Below are positions 17,507 through 26,518 of a stretch of DNA of 64,000 bases, piece after piece; position 1 is the stretch's first letter, and every line of letters starts with the position of its first letter. Below the pieces are notes generated by a model. That model was not told the DNA's origin and made no database searches. It worked only from the letters and a program-made list of their open reading frames with translations. Position numbers and translations under genes: made by a program. The DNA lies in the NCBI RefSeq assembly GCF_001559595.1, contig NZ_LNTY01000004.1, positions 62,001 through 126,000 on the forward strand, in the 5' to 3' direction. The stretch is from Enterovibrio coralii (lineage in GTDB: Bacteria > Pseudomonadota > Gammaproteobacteria > Enterobacterales > Vibrionaceae).

Positions 17507-19193
17507 GCAGTATTTAGCCTCTTTAAGGGAACGTCAGGAATTGGATGCGGTATTACCTGATCTATTGAGTAATATGGGGATGAATGTGTTCATTTCACCT
17601 ACTCGTGGAGTCAAAGAATACGGTGTTGATATAGCGGCAGTGGGGCGAGTAAATACTCAGGAAGAAAAAGTATATTTGTTCTCTGTCAAGTCTGGAAACC
17701 TTACACGTGAGACTTGGAATGGGAATACAGATCAAGCCCTTAGACCATCACTAGATGAGATTCAAGACTCATTTATACCTAGCCGCCTACCTCCTGAACA
17801 TAGAGAAAAAAAAATAGTCATTTGCTTATGTTTTGGTGGGGATGTTAACTCTGGGATTAGGCAGGAGGTATCTGGCTATGAACAGCGGAATACGCGAGAC
17901 AATATTTCTTTTGAAGAATGGAATGGCGATAAGCTTTCAGAGCTTATTCAACAGTACTTGCTTAAGGAGGAGCTGCTGCCTAGCTCCAGCCAGTCTTTAT
18001 TAAGAAAGTCCTTAGCTTTACTTGAAGAACCTGAGAGTTCAAGCAAACACTTTTCATTATTGATTGATGAAGTTTTGTCAAATGCCACTGATGCCGATTC
18101 TATTGCATCGTCCATAACTCGGATTAATGTTTGCTTATGGGTTTTATTTTCATGGTGTCGTGACGGAGAGAATTTAGAAGCTGCCTATCTTTCATCGGAG
18201 CGAGCCTTACTGCTGGCTTGGGACAAAGTTAAAGAGCACTACACAGGAAGGAATAAACCCTCAAAATCATTCGATAGTATTTTGGATACATATCAGAAAA
18301 TTACGGACTGCTATGTGGACCGATGCTTAATTCCATATGTTGACCTGAAATACGCGCTCTCTCATGCGGTTCATTCACCATGTTCTATTGATGTAAACAT
18401 TAAGTTGTTTGATGTGCTTGGACGCTTGGCTGTCAAAGGTCATTGGATTTTAGATTCACTCTGTAAGAGTTATGCTGAAAAACCACCAACAGAAAGGGAA
18501 AGCGAAGAGCAGGAAAAATTACGGCTTCGTCTCAGAGACTTAACTAGTGCAATTAATCTCATGACAGTTAATAATCCTATGTTGTTGTCTCCGTACAAAG
18601 ACTCACAGGCGATTGATCTTGGTTTAGCTTTAACTTTGCTTTCAAATAATTCAGAACTTGATGATTTTGTACAGAGTTGGCTGTCAGCAGTGGTCGATAG
18701 GTGTATTTTTACTTTCGAGTGTAATAGCATGTATCCAACTGTCCACAACTCTTATGAAAAGTTGCTTGAGCATAGAAATAAAGATAAGACCAACGATAAC
18801 TATAAGAATAAAGTTACGGAGGCTAGTATCTTGTACCCGCTGCTAGCTGTTTTTTGCTCGCTGTATAAACTAGATTCAGCAAGCCAAGATTTGGAGAGGT
18901 TTGCTAAAGATAGACTTACACATAGCACGCTACAGTATTGGTATCCAAACCAAAGTAGTGAACAAGACATGTACTCTAACTCAAGCACGCATGGTTCAGC
19001 ATCAACAGACTTTCCAATGAATGCAAACGCGGTGCTAGAACACATAAAGCAAGAGTGTGTCAATAGTGATTCGTTTAAGAGTATGTCAGCTGTTACTAAA
19101 GGTAAGGCTCCTTTGGTACTAACAGCTTGTCGCTGCTACCGATATCCAGTTCCTTTTCATTATCTCGAGGTTTTTTTCAATGAATCTGAGTAA
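17490..19193 (+). CDS. Unknown 567-aa protein with restriction-endonuclease-like N-terminal domain
   Basis: The N-terminal ~160 residues have the layout of an Mrr/PD-(D/E)XK nuclease: GVDIAAV with Asp47, a beta strand VYLFSVKSGN with Lys67, then LTRETW. The usual acidic or Gln residue two before the Lys is Ser65, so catalysis is not assured. IVICLCFGGDV and ISFEEWNGDKL continue the alpha/beta core. The remaining ~400 residues are helical without a known domain, ending in a Cys-containing segment near the C-terminus. ATG at 17490 lies inside the upstream gene. Expected role: effector nuclease or nucleic-acid sensor for the helical partner (inference). Confidence 0.72.
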   Translation: MKLILKQYLASLRERQELDAVLPDLLSNMGMNVFISPTRGVKEYGVDIAAVGRVNTQEEKVYLFSVKSGNLTRETWNGNTDQALRPSLDEIQDSFIPSRLPPEHREKKIVICLCFGGDVNSGIRQEVSGYEQRNTRDNISFEEWNGDKLSELIQQYLLKEELLPSSSQSLLRKSLALLEEPESSSKHFSLLIDEVLSNATDADSIASSITRINVCLWVLFSWCRDGENLEAAYLSSERALLLAWDKVKEHYTGRNKPSKSFDSILDTYQKITDCYVDRCLIPYVDLKYALSHAVHSPCSIDVNIKLFDVLGRLAVKGHWILDSLCKSYAEKPPTERESEEQEKLRLRLRDLTSAINLMTVNNPMLLSPYKDSQAIDLGLALTLLSNNSELDDFVQSWLSAVVDRCIFTFECNSMYPTVHNSYEKLLEHRNKDKTNDNYKNKVTEASILYPLLAVFCSLYKLDSASQDLERFAKDRLTHSTLQYWYPNQSSEQDMYSNSSTHGSASTDFPMNANAVLEHIKQECVNSDSFKSMSAVTKGKAPLVLTACRCYRYPVPFHYLEVFFNESE

Positions 19194-19243
19194 ATAGTAA
19201 AGTCAAAGGATTTTGGGATCTCTTTGCATAACTGAAATGCAAT

Positions 19244-19275
19244 GATTAGTAGAGATAGACTTATTTCTACTAATC
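19244..19275 (+). terminator. Hairpin after the two-gene operon
   Basis: GATTAGTAGA and TCTACTAATC form a perfect 10-bp stem 50 bases past the stop at 19193, followed by a loose T-rich stretch. Likely transcript end. Confidence 0.5.
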
Positions 19276-19314
19276 TGTATTTTGATAAGTATATAACTTG
19301 TTTATGTCCAATAT

Positions 19315-19341
19315 CTCGTCGGCGTGATCTGCTCTATCACG
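19315..19341 (+). repeat. Hairpin repeat, right copy, downstream of the two-gene operon
   Basis: Begins CTCGT and ends GATCTGCTCTATCACG, matching the left copy at 15654-15669 in 15 of 16 bases over this segment. CGTGAT and ATCACG form its stem. Confidence 0.5.
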
Positions 19342-19959
19342 GTTTTGGCCAAAATAAACTGTGATCTCACATCCTCTTCACTCAAGTGTTAGTTAACTTA
19401 ATTTTAATGATATCAGTTTCTGTTTGCGGTTTCGGATATTATTTGATTTCAATTCCACCCAATTTACAAATATTTTTGGGGCGGCGAAGATTTAATGTAT
19501 AAGTGCAAATTGAAACGTTCACAACTATTCTCCCTATTTTTGTTGGTTTAGACCTACTTTTCAGGTATGAATTAAAGTTTATTTGCAGATGAAATTTAGT
19601 ATTTTCCTATACATAACTTATCCAAAATGATTTGATCGGGACATATCCCACCACTTTTGTGAAGCCTATTTTATGTCTTGATACTGCCTCAGTCTTTTTT
19701 CCTTTCTAGATCAACATATTGACTTAAAATTCTTTAACTAATTATACTAAGAAAATAATAAGGAGAAATAGTATATAATCACTGTTGTAAAAATTATGGG
19801 AAATAAACTTATATACTGCTAAGTACATGAAACTTTCTTTACATAATGCTATTTATTGCTCTAATGTTTCCCATGACTTGCCTATACTCCATATACAAGG
19901 ATTTGAAATCCCTTGTAGAGTGGAATATAGGCATAATTGTGCGATCAACTATCAAAAAG
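19342..19959. other. AT-rich intergenic spacer inside the island
   Basis: Some 600 bases without a supported gene, between the two-gene operon and the 267-aa orphan (tail to tail). An AAGGAGAAAT sequence near 19760 is not followed by a usable start codon. Confidence 0.45.
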
Positions 19960-20763
19960 TCACGTTATGTTAATTTTATTGAAAATACGTTTCTTAATGT
20001 TTTCCAAGCTTGGGTCAGGATCGTATAAAGCTTTATTTAACATTCTTTGACCTTTAATCTCATTATTCCATTTCCTAACCCCTCCGACATATATTATGGC
20101 ATGTGATATTAGCCAAGCCAAAGCGTCATATTTATCAAAAGAGTAACATCTAAGTGCTTCGCCTTCATCGGCACGAGTATAGGGAATGTAGATAAAATAT
20201 TTACCATTTAGTTCACTGTTTGTTCTGATTTTAGCAACAGAAATATGATGTTCTCGATAATTTTCACTATTCGAATTATCATTAACATCTCTAAGTGGAA
20301 TATGGATTTCGGTGTTATTTCTATATAAATCCGGCTTTACAATATTCTTTCCATCTAGCTTCCATGGGTATTTTGTGAAGTTTTGGTAGATTTTTAGAAA
20401 TAAGAATAGAGAGTGGAAGTCATTAAAACCAGTAGCTTTTGCGAGTATGTTAGCTAACTTTGAAAAGCTATAGTTCCAACCTGATTTAGCTAGATTAGCA
20501 CGAAGTCTTTCGACAAAATTGTATGTTAAATCAAAACTATGATCAAAACATAAATATGGGTATTTAGAACCTCTCTCAATCTGTTTAAGAGACTGATTAT
20601 ATGCGTTTACAAATTTTTCGTGCTTAAAAGTGATGTTAGCCTTCTTAAATTGAAAAATCATACAATTTAGGACATCGATAGATCGTTTTTTTCTATCAGA
20701 TTCTACTGTAATGATATTCAGATCTGTAATCTCTTTGGATACACAAGATTTCTTGAAAGACAT
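19960..20763 (-). CDS. Hypothetical protein, 267 aa
   Basis: ATG at 20763 with GGAGTTAAC just upstream. Soluble, Lys/Asn/Tyr-rich. A segment LANILAKATGFNDFHSLFLF near residues 100-120 resembles the short LA..xGF..(F/W)H.L helix motif found in several plasmid- and island-borne proteins of unknown function. No enzymatic motif is recognised. It is the last gene of the island, next to the right attachment site. Confidence 0.6.
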   Translation of the reverse strand: MSFKKSCVSKEITDLNIITVESDRKKRSIDVLNCMIFQFKKANITFKHEKFVNAYNQSLKQIERGSKYPYLCFDHSFDLTYNFVERLRANLAKSGWNYSFSKLANILAKATGFNDFHSLFLFLKIYQNFTKYPWKLDGKNIVKPDLYRNNTEIHIPLRDVNDNSNSENYREHHISVAKIRTNSELNGKYFIYIPYTRADEGEALRCYSFDKYDALAWLISHAIIYVGGVRKWNNEIKGQRMLNKALYDPDPSLENIKKRIFNKINIT

Positions 20764-21279
20764 GTTAACTCCTCATCGTCGATTTTGAGGACTGGTCTGT
20801 GTCCAACGTTGACGAGCAAGTTGAAACATAAAATTGAAGTGAAAAAAGACTTACCATTCCCGAAGGATCAGACCAAAGGCTGTAAACTGCTATATTTCAA
20901 GACTTATGAATACGAGTGTCTATTTAACTCTTCTATATGATGCAGCACCTTAACTTGCTTGGTCAATATTTTTTTTGCTGTCAGCAATATGAATATATTC
21001 CATATAAAACAATAAGTTATTTAAGATAAAAGGAAAACAAAGTGTCTTATATGTGAGGTGTTGTTCCCTTTTATAAGAATATTTTTTTTCGTGGTAACTT
21101 TTCCACTAAACGTGCGTTGGAATACACTCTTAAAAGGTTAAACACCTATTCGCGGAATCGAACGCTAGATGCAGAGACTCCTCTTCGAGAAAAGCTCGTC
21201 TAAAAAAGCCTAATTTTGCCATTGGTCAACCTTCTGTTTTTGTTACATATTTCCAGTTCCCATATCTGTCTGCTTCCTC
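20764..21279. other. Right end of the island, no gene seen
   Basis: About 500 AT-rich bases from the start of the 267-aa gene to the right attachment site. It should hold that gene's promoter and the element's right-hand recombination sequences. I cannot assign a specific site other than the attR core. Confidence 0.4.
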
Positions 21280-21289
21280 CCGCCAAATT
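21280..21289 (+). repeat. Right attachment site (attR) core
   Basis: CCGCCAAATT, identical to 9178-9187 at the tRNA-Ser end. Only the short core is shared, with near identity to its left (TCCTC versus CCCTC), as expected for a serine recombinase. Confidence 0.68.
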
Positions 21290-21291
21290 AG

Positions 21292-21322
21292 AAAAGGTCG
21301 CTGAGAAATCAGCGGCCTTTTT
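21292..21322 (+). terminator. Native tRNA-Ser terminator, displaced by the island; bidirectional
   Basis: AAAAGGTCGCTGA and TCAGCGGCCTTTT form a 13-bp stem (one G-T pair) closed by a GAAA tetraloop, followed by T-rich sequence. It sits immediately right of attR, where it would follow the tRNA CCA by five bases before insertion. The A-run on the other side lets it also end the left-running iol operon. Confidence 0.8.
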
Positions 21323-21390
21323 GCTTTCAAGCCCGTTGAATTACCGCAAATCCCTCACTGGTTCCCATTTCCCCTCGTTATCTCTCGATC

Positions 21391-22509
21391 TCACTGCTGC
21401 AAACACAAACGCCATGCCTTGTGCGCCTCTTCGACGGTTGGGTTGGTGAGAGAAAGCGAGTCTGGCGTGTTGCCAGCAATGTCATCAACGATGTTTGAGG
21501 CAAAGTCATAGTAGAGGTTGGCGAATGCTTCGCGATAACCTTCGGGGTGGCCGATAGCAATGTGTGAAACTCGCTTGCCCGCAGGTGTTAGTCCGACACC
21601 GCCTTTTGTCAGGATGTAGGCAGGTTTATCGATAGGGCGGACAAGCAATTCGTTAGGCTGTTCTTGATGCCACTCTAAGCCGCCCTTGGTGCCGTAAATC
21701 GTGAAGCTTAAACCGTGAACAGCACCTGCGGCAGCTTGGGTAACCCAAAACACACCACGTGCATTGTTGGGATATTTCAGCAAGATCCCGCAATAATCGT
21801 CGGCGGTTCGGCCTTCGACAAGTGCGGTGACATCGGCACTCAAACTGCTGGCTTCCATACCGATGACATAGCTGGTGAGGTGATAGCTGTGCGTGGCAAT
21901 GTCACCCAAAATCAATGAAGGCCCGGAAAGTTCAGGTTTCATGTGCCAGTTGGTGCCCGATTTCTCAGATTCCGTCAGAGTGGCTAAGTGCCCTTGTACA
22001 TAATTACTTTGCACCATGGTGATGTCGCCAATAACACCAGAAGCAACCAACTCGCGCGCTTCTCGCACCATGGCATAGCCGCTGTAGCCATAAGCGACGC
22101 AGTAGCGTTTCCCCGACGATTTCACGAGTTGCACGAGAGAGGCCGCTTCGTCTTCAGTCATGGTCAAAGGCTTTTCACAAAACACATTGAAGCCTGCCTC
22201 TAACGCCTTAACGGATAGCTCATAGTGGCTGTTATTGGGAGTCATGATGGCGAGTGCATCAATGGGTTCGTTGTTTACCGCTTCACCTTCAAACAAGGCG
22301 TCTGGCGTAGCGTAGGGGCGGGCAATACCCATTGATTTTCCTGCGGCAACAGAACGTTCAGGGTTCGAGGAAAACACGCCAGCGACGACATCAAACTCTT
22401 CATGCATGGTTGCACCAGAGCGGTGTATTGCACCGATGAAAGAATCTGGTCCACCACCAATCACACCCAAGCGAAGTCGTCTTCCTAACGTTTTGTATGC
22501 TTTGCTCAT
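21391..22509 (-). CDS. Gfo/Idh/MocA-family oxidoreductase (inositol dehydrogenase type)
   Basis: 372-aa NAD(P)-dependent dehydrogenase. Residues ~13-25 hold the Rossmann motif (GVIGGGPDSFIGA), EKP in CEKPLTM is the family's signature lysine region, and GDIATHSYHL carries the catalytic His-type segment. ATG at 22509 follows AAGGAAAGG. It is the last gene of the left-running inositol operon. Its substrate is probably an inositol isomer or inosose, judged from context only; paralogues such as IolX/IolW act on scyllo-inositol. Confidence 0.82.
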   Translation of the reverse strand: MSKAYKTLGRRLRLGVIGGGPDSFIGAIHRSGATMHEEFDVVAGVFSSNPERSVAAGKSMGIARPYATPDALFEGEAVNNEPIDALAIMTPNNSHYELSVKALEAGFNVFCEKPLTMTEDEAASLVQLVKSSGKRYCVAYGYSGYAMVREARELVASGVIGDITMVQSNYVQGHLATLTESEKSGTNWHMKPELSGPSLILGDIATHSYHLTSYVIGMEASSLSADVTALVEGRTADDYCGILLKYPNNARGVFWVTQAAAGAVHGLSFTIYGTKGGLEWHQEQPNELLVRPIDKPAYILTKGGVGLTPAGKRVSHIAIGHPEGYREAFANLYYDFASNIVDDIAGNTPDSLSLTNPTVEEAHKAWRLCLQQ

Positions 22510-22559
22510 AACCTTTCCTTATTCATTCTGTGCGGCCGAATTGTGTCGGGAAAAACAGC

Positions 22560-23387
22560 TCAAGACAGAAGCGCTAGCACGCGCATGGCTTCTTGTTGCA
22601 ATGCCGGCATCGCTTTGGCCGCGAAATATTGCTTATCAAACTTTTTGGGCTCGTTCGTCATTGCTTCGCGAATGGCATTGCCGAAAGCCATTCTGAGTGT
22701 GGTGCCCACGTTGAATTTCGCGATGCGCTGTGTTTTGAGTTTCAGCAGATCGGTTTCTGAAATACCCGTAGTACCGTGGATGACCAAAGGCAGTGTTGTG
22801 GCGGCTTGAAGCTTCGCGAGCAACGGGAAGTCGATTGGGCTGCCTGCTTCTGTCATTCGGTGCACATTGCCGACAGAAACGGCCAGCGCATCAATACCGG
22901 ATTCCTTTGCGTAAATGGTCGCCTCTTCGGGAACCGTGAAGGCAGATTTAATATGATCTCGACCCTCCTGATAGGGAACAGAGCCTAATTCGCCTTCCAC
23001 GCTCACACCGACTGCATGGGCAACCTCGACCACGTTCTTGGTGCGGCGAATATTTTCTTCTAAGGGAAGCTGAGAACCGTCGAACATCACGGAAGTAAAA
23101 CCACAATGAATGGCGCGAAAGACGATGGCTTCTTCATAGCAGTGGTCGAGATGAACACAGACCTTAGCAGTACTGGCTTTTGCCAGAGGTAGCAGCAAAC
23201 CCGCCATGGCTTCCACGCCTGCTAAATCCACCATGTCTTTGTTTACGGCCAGTATGACAGGGCGATCCAGTGCTTCCGCCGCACCGATAATGGCTTTGGC
23301 TTCTTCTATGCCGAAGACATTGCAGCAAGCCACGGCACCGTTTGATGCCGCTTCGTTTGGGAGGAGATCATTGAGTGTAACCAGCAC
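22560..23387 (-). CDS. iolJ: IolJ-type class II aldolase (6-phospho-5-dehydro-2-deoxygluconate aldolase)
   Basis: 275 aa from GTG 23387, chosen because AAGGAG lies six bases upstream and the protein then begins VLVTLNDLL as in class II aldolases. Zn-binding motifs are visible: HLDHC, EGELGSV, and later VIHGTTG and KFNVGT. The enzyme splits DKG-6-phosphate to dihydroxyacetone phosphate and malonate semialdehyde. It follows iolB by 10 bases. Confidence 0.84.
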   Translation of the reverse strand: MLVTLNDLLPNEAASNGAVACCNVFGIEEAKAIIGAAEALDRPVILAVNKDMVDLAGVEAMAGLLLPLAKASTAKVCVHLDHCYEEAIVFRAIHCGFTSVMFDGSQLPLEENIRRTKNVVEVAHAVGVSVEGELGSVPYQEGRDHIKSAFTVPEEATIYAKESGIDALAVSVGNVHRMTEAGSPIDFPLLAKLQAATTLPLVIHGTTGISETDLLKLKTQRIAKFNVGTTLRMAFGNAIREAMTNEPKKFDKQYFAAKAMPALQQEAMRVLALLS

Positions 23388-23397
23388 AACGCACTCC

Positions 23398-24258
23398 TTA
23401 CTTAAATTTGGCGACCATGTCTTTAATGCCGGGAATGGTATGTACTTGATACTCATGATGAGGGTCGAAGTACTGCACCAGCGACTTACTTTTCTCACCC
23501 ACGATGATGGTGAAGTAATACATCTCGTAGCCGGGTGCAGCCACAGAAGGGTGGTAACCTTTATCAATCGCAATCACGCTGCCTGTGCGCACATGGTAGA
23601 CGGGGCCAAAATCATCTTCATGTTCATAAAGGAACTGTGCGCCGAAGCCAAAGTCAGGGTTAAATCTGAATTGGTAGACTTCTTCATAGCGGGTCTCGTT
23701 AGGCGGACGCTCTTCATCATGCTTGTGTGGCGGGAACCCAGACCAACCGCCTGCGCCGACCGTAAACAGCTCGCTGACAAGCAAACGGCCGCGTTTGTCT
23801 GCGTTTTTCTGGCCAAGAATGTGCTTAATTTTGCGGTGCGTTTTTGTGTCGTCGCTGCCGTATTGCACTTTGTCGGTGTCGTCTGGGCGAATCACGAAAG
23901 GTTCGAGCTTTGCAGCCTCAGGTTCTGCGTCATAGCGACCACCTGCGATTAAGACATCTGCATTATCTGAAACGCAAGTAATGGTGGCTGTGCTCCCTTG
24001 AGGTACATAAACACCAGAAGGGTCGCCATCCCAAACATGAGCGCGCTCGCCGACGTTGTCAAAGTCTTCACCATCGACGGAAATATCACAGGTACCGCCA
24101 GCTAACACGATGGCAGACTCGTAGCCATCAATCTGATGAACGAATTGTTCGCCTTTGGCGAGCTTGACCGGATTGAAGTAACAGAGAGGGGTTGTGTCAT
24201 CATTGATGCCAATGACAGGTTCGTTTCTGTTATCAAACGGCGGGATATGTTTTCCCAT
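23398..24258 (-). CDS. iolB: IolB-family 5-deoxy-glucuronate isomerase (first paralogue)
   Basis: 286-aa double cupin of the KduI/IolB family. Metal-binding residues are visible in FPPHKHDEE and EEVYQFRF, and GYHPS. ATG at 24258 has AAGGAG at good spacing. It isomerises 5-deoxy-glucuronate to 2-deoxy-5-keto-gluconate. A second, more canonical IolB is at 36184-37014; this copy is longer and differs in the C-terminal LNVMAG segment (here FTIIVG), so its substrate may differ. It sits between iolC and iolJ, 10 bases after iolC. Confidence 0.8.
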   Translation of the reverse strand: MGKHIPPFDNRNEPVIGINDDTTPLCYFNPVKLAKGEQFVHQIDGYESAIVLAGGTCDISVDGEDFDNVGERAHVWDGDPSGVYVPQGSTATITCVSDNADVLIAGGRYDAEPEAAKLEPFVIRPDDTDKVQYGSDDTKTHRKIKHILGQKNADKRGRLLVSELFTVGAGGWSGFPPHKHDEERPPNETRYEEVYQFRFNPDFGFGAQFLYEHEDDFGPVYHVRTGSVIAIDKGYHPSVAAPGYEMYYFTIIVGEKSKSLVQYFDPHHEYQVHTIPGIKDMVAKFK

Positions 24259-24268
24259 GATTAACTCC

Positions 24269-25330
24269 TTATTCTGTCCCTGAAAGAGGTGAGTGCGAGA
24301 TTGTCCGTTCGCTGAATTGATAACCTCTTTGAAGCATGAAATCTTTCAATGGGAGAAGTGCAGACATCGCATCTGCACAGGTGTCTCCCATCACATTGAT
24401 GGCCGCATTAGCCGCCCCCATGGCAATCGCGTCTTTTAAGCAAACGTGGTTGAGCAGACCAAACAGAAGTGCCGCAGCAAAGGCATCACCGGCACCATAG
24501 GGCTTGCGAGCTTCTACCGGAAAGACGGATTGGGAAAGGCTGACCAAGTTGTGGTTCATATCAAGGCCAAAAACGTCGCAGCCCTCAGACCCCGCCTTGA
24601 CGATGACCAACTCAGTGTTATGGCTTAACAGCTCTGACGCCGCATTAATGTGGTTGTCTTCCACATCAAAGGGCATACCCATCACTTCAAACTCTTCGCG
24701 ATTCCCAATCACCACGTCGCTAAAGGATGCGGCGAGACGATAAAAGTGCGGAGGATCGTCGGAAGATACCCACGAGTAGGGGCGATAATCGAGATCTAGG
24801 ATGACCAACGTCCCTGCAAGTTGTGCGGTTTGCATGGCATGCAATGTGGCTTCGCGAGAAGGGCTTTTTGAAAGTGCCGTGCCGGTGACAAACAAACATC
24901 GAGAGGATGCCAAGTAGTCACCGTTTATCTGCTCGGTAGACAGTGCCAGATCCGCTGCGTTGTTGCGGTAAATCACGACTTCTGGCTCTGGTCGAAGCTC
25001 GGCAATGGCAAGACTGGTGCGGTATTCGCCCTTGAGCGTGGTCATGCCATCCAGATTAATGCCTTTTTCCGACAGATAGTCTTTCACATATCGGCCTTGC
25101 GTATCGTCAGAGACGCAAGAGATAAAGCCCACTTTTGCACCTAAGGTGGCAAGACCCACAGCCACATTGCCGGATGAACCGCCGACGCATTTCTTGAAGC
25201 TGGACTCAGCAGCGAAATTTGCCCCGTCGGTGTTGCCGTATAGATCCACACCCGCGCGTCCAAGGCATATCACGTCGAGTGGACGCGAAGCATTGGAATC
25301 CCAATCAGAAAGGTGAATAGAATCAGTCAT
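24269..25330 (-). CDS. iolC: 5-dehydro-2-deoxygluconokinase (PfkB family)
   Basis: 353 aa from ATG 25330, which overlaps the end of the upstream dehydrogenase (ATGACTGA). PfkB features are GGSSGNVAVGLATLG near the N-terminus and PYGAGDAFAAALLFG with the catalytic Asp near the C-terminus. It phosphorylates 2-deoxy-5-keto-gluconate. It lacks the C-terminal DUF2090 domain carried by the second IolC at 38283-40210; the separate IolJ gene in this operon supplies the aldolase. Confidence 0.85.
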   Translation of the reverse strand: MTDSIHLSDWDSNASRPLDVICLGRAGVDLYGNTDGANFAAESSFKKCVGGSSGNVAVGLATLGAKVGFISCVSDDTQGRYVKDYLSEKGINLDGMTTLKGEYRTSLAIAELRPEPEVVIYRNNAADLALSTEQINGDYLASSRCLFVTGTALSKSPSREATLHAMQTAQLAGTLVILDLDYRPYSWVSSDDPPHFYRLAASFSDVVIGNREEFEVMGMPFDVEDNHINAASELLSHNTELVIVKAGSEGCDVFGLDMNHNLVSLSQSVFPVEARKPYGAGDAFAAALLFGLLNHVCLKDAIAMGAANAAINVMGDTCADAMSALLPLKDFMLQRGYQFSERTISHSPLSGTE

Positions 25331-26500
25331 AGTCCACCCAAACGGCCCCGTTATCGGCCGATCTGACACACGCATCCACCAATTTGACGCCATCAATACC
25401 GCCGTCGATATTCGGGTACCAATGGTTTGCCAAAAATTCTGTGTCGTTGCGTTCGTGAGCGTCGATGGCTAAGGCATAGCGGTGATATAAGTTTGCCCAC
25501 GATTCGAAGAAACCTTCCGCATGCCCGCCGCTTGGCGATTGGCAGCCACACCAGGATCATCGTTGTAGAGGTAACCCATCCCGCGTTCGAGGATGCGAAC
25601 AGGCTCTCCCTGAATTTCATACCTAAGCTGGTTTGGGTATTCATCCCACCATTCGAGGCTCGCTTTCTCGCCAACAATGCGCACCTTTTGTTGGTGCATC
25701 GAACCTGAATTGATAGCACTCGCCCACAGCGTGCCGACGGCACCGTTTTCAAATTGGAAAACGATATGTGCGTTATCTTCAAGCGGCGCCCGTGATTCGA
25801 TAAAGCTCTGACGCGAACACATCAAAGACTTCACTTTTAAGCCTGTGATCATTCCTGCCATATAGAAGGGATGTGTACCGCAATCGCCGATGATAAAGCT
25901 TGGGCCAGACACTTCAGGGTTCATTCGCCATTTCGCACCAGGGCTGTCTTTTTCCACTTCAGTGTTGTGAAAGCCATGCGCAAAGGACATTTGGATAACG
26001 CGCACGTCACCAATGTCGCCACGACGCACCATTTCTCTCGCTTGCTGAACCATAGGGAAACCCGTGTAGCCGTACATTACTGCCAGCATTTTGTTTTGCT
26101 TTTCAGCCAAGGCTTTAAGCTCAATGGCATCAGCGGCATGAATAGTCACGGGCTTTTCGCATACGACGTGAAGCCCCGCTTCCAACGCCGCTTTTGCAAT
26201 TTGATGGTGGGTGGCGTTGGGTGTGGCAATGGACACCGCTTGAATGCCGTCTTCACGTTTGGCTTCTTCAGCAAACATGGTTTGGTAGTCGGGATAGCAC
26301 CGCTCGGGTGAAAGTCCCAATTTGGTGCCAAAGTCACGGCCACGCTCAGGGTCGATATCTAATGCGCCAGCCACAAAAGAGAACAAGCGATCGCGCTGTG
26401 CGGCCGCACGGTGAGAATAGCCAATTTCACTGCCTCTGCCGCCGCCGACCATGCCCCAGCGGATGGGGGTGAGTTGTGTTTCTTCATTAAACATTTTCAC
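25323..26500 (-). CDS. Gfo/Idh/MocA-family oxidoreductase, frameshifted in this sequence
   Basis: Rossmann motif GMVGGGRGSEIGYSH, then CEKPVTI and GDCGTHPFYM, identify the family. The first frame runs from ATG 26500 and stops at 25469 after an abnormal tail. The third frame continues the expected C-terminus from GGHAEGFFESWANLYHRYA to VWVDYD at 25323. The break is at 25525-25537; restoring one A in CCAAGCGG joins the frames. One missing base in a short homopolymer suggests sequence error. The rejoined protein is ~392 aa, of normal length, and its end overlaps iolC. Confidence 0.82.
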
Positions 26501-26518
26501 GCACTCCTTTCGCTGAAT

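Larger units (their letters stand above)
9188..21279. mobile_element. Integrated genomic island (~12.1 kb) at tRNA-Ser with a defence gene cargo
   Basis: Bounded by the short repeat CCGCCAAATT. The interior is visibly AT-richer than both flanks. A tRNA-type terminator lies just outside the right repeat, where it would directly follow the tRNA gene if the element were removed. Contents are a serine recombinase, a 37-aa ORF, a 205-aa orphan, HerA and SIR2, a two-gene unknown operon and a 267-aa orphan. There are no phage structural, conjugation or replication genes. Its cargo is consistent with a small defence island. None of the single-base frameshifts seen in the flanks was recognised inside it. 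Confidence 0.85.

Noticed and set aside
15641..19341. Integron attC sites flanking the two-gene operon.
   Set aside because: The repeats lack the GTTRRRY core and the usual attC length and folding; only a simple hairpin is shared.
19846..20028. 60-codon plus-strand ORF overlapping the end of the 267-aa gene.
   Set aside because: Lies partly antisense to a better supported gene and has no ribosome site.
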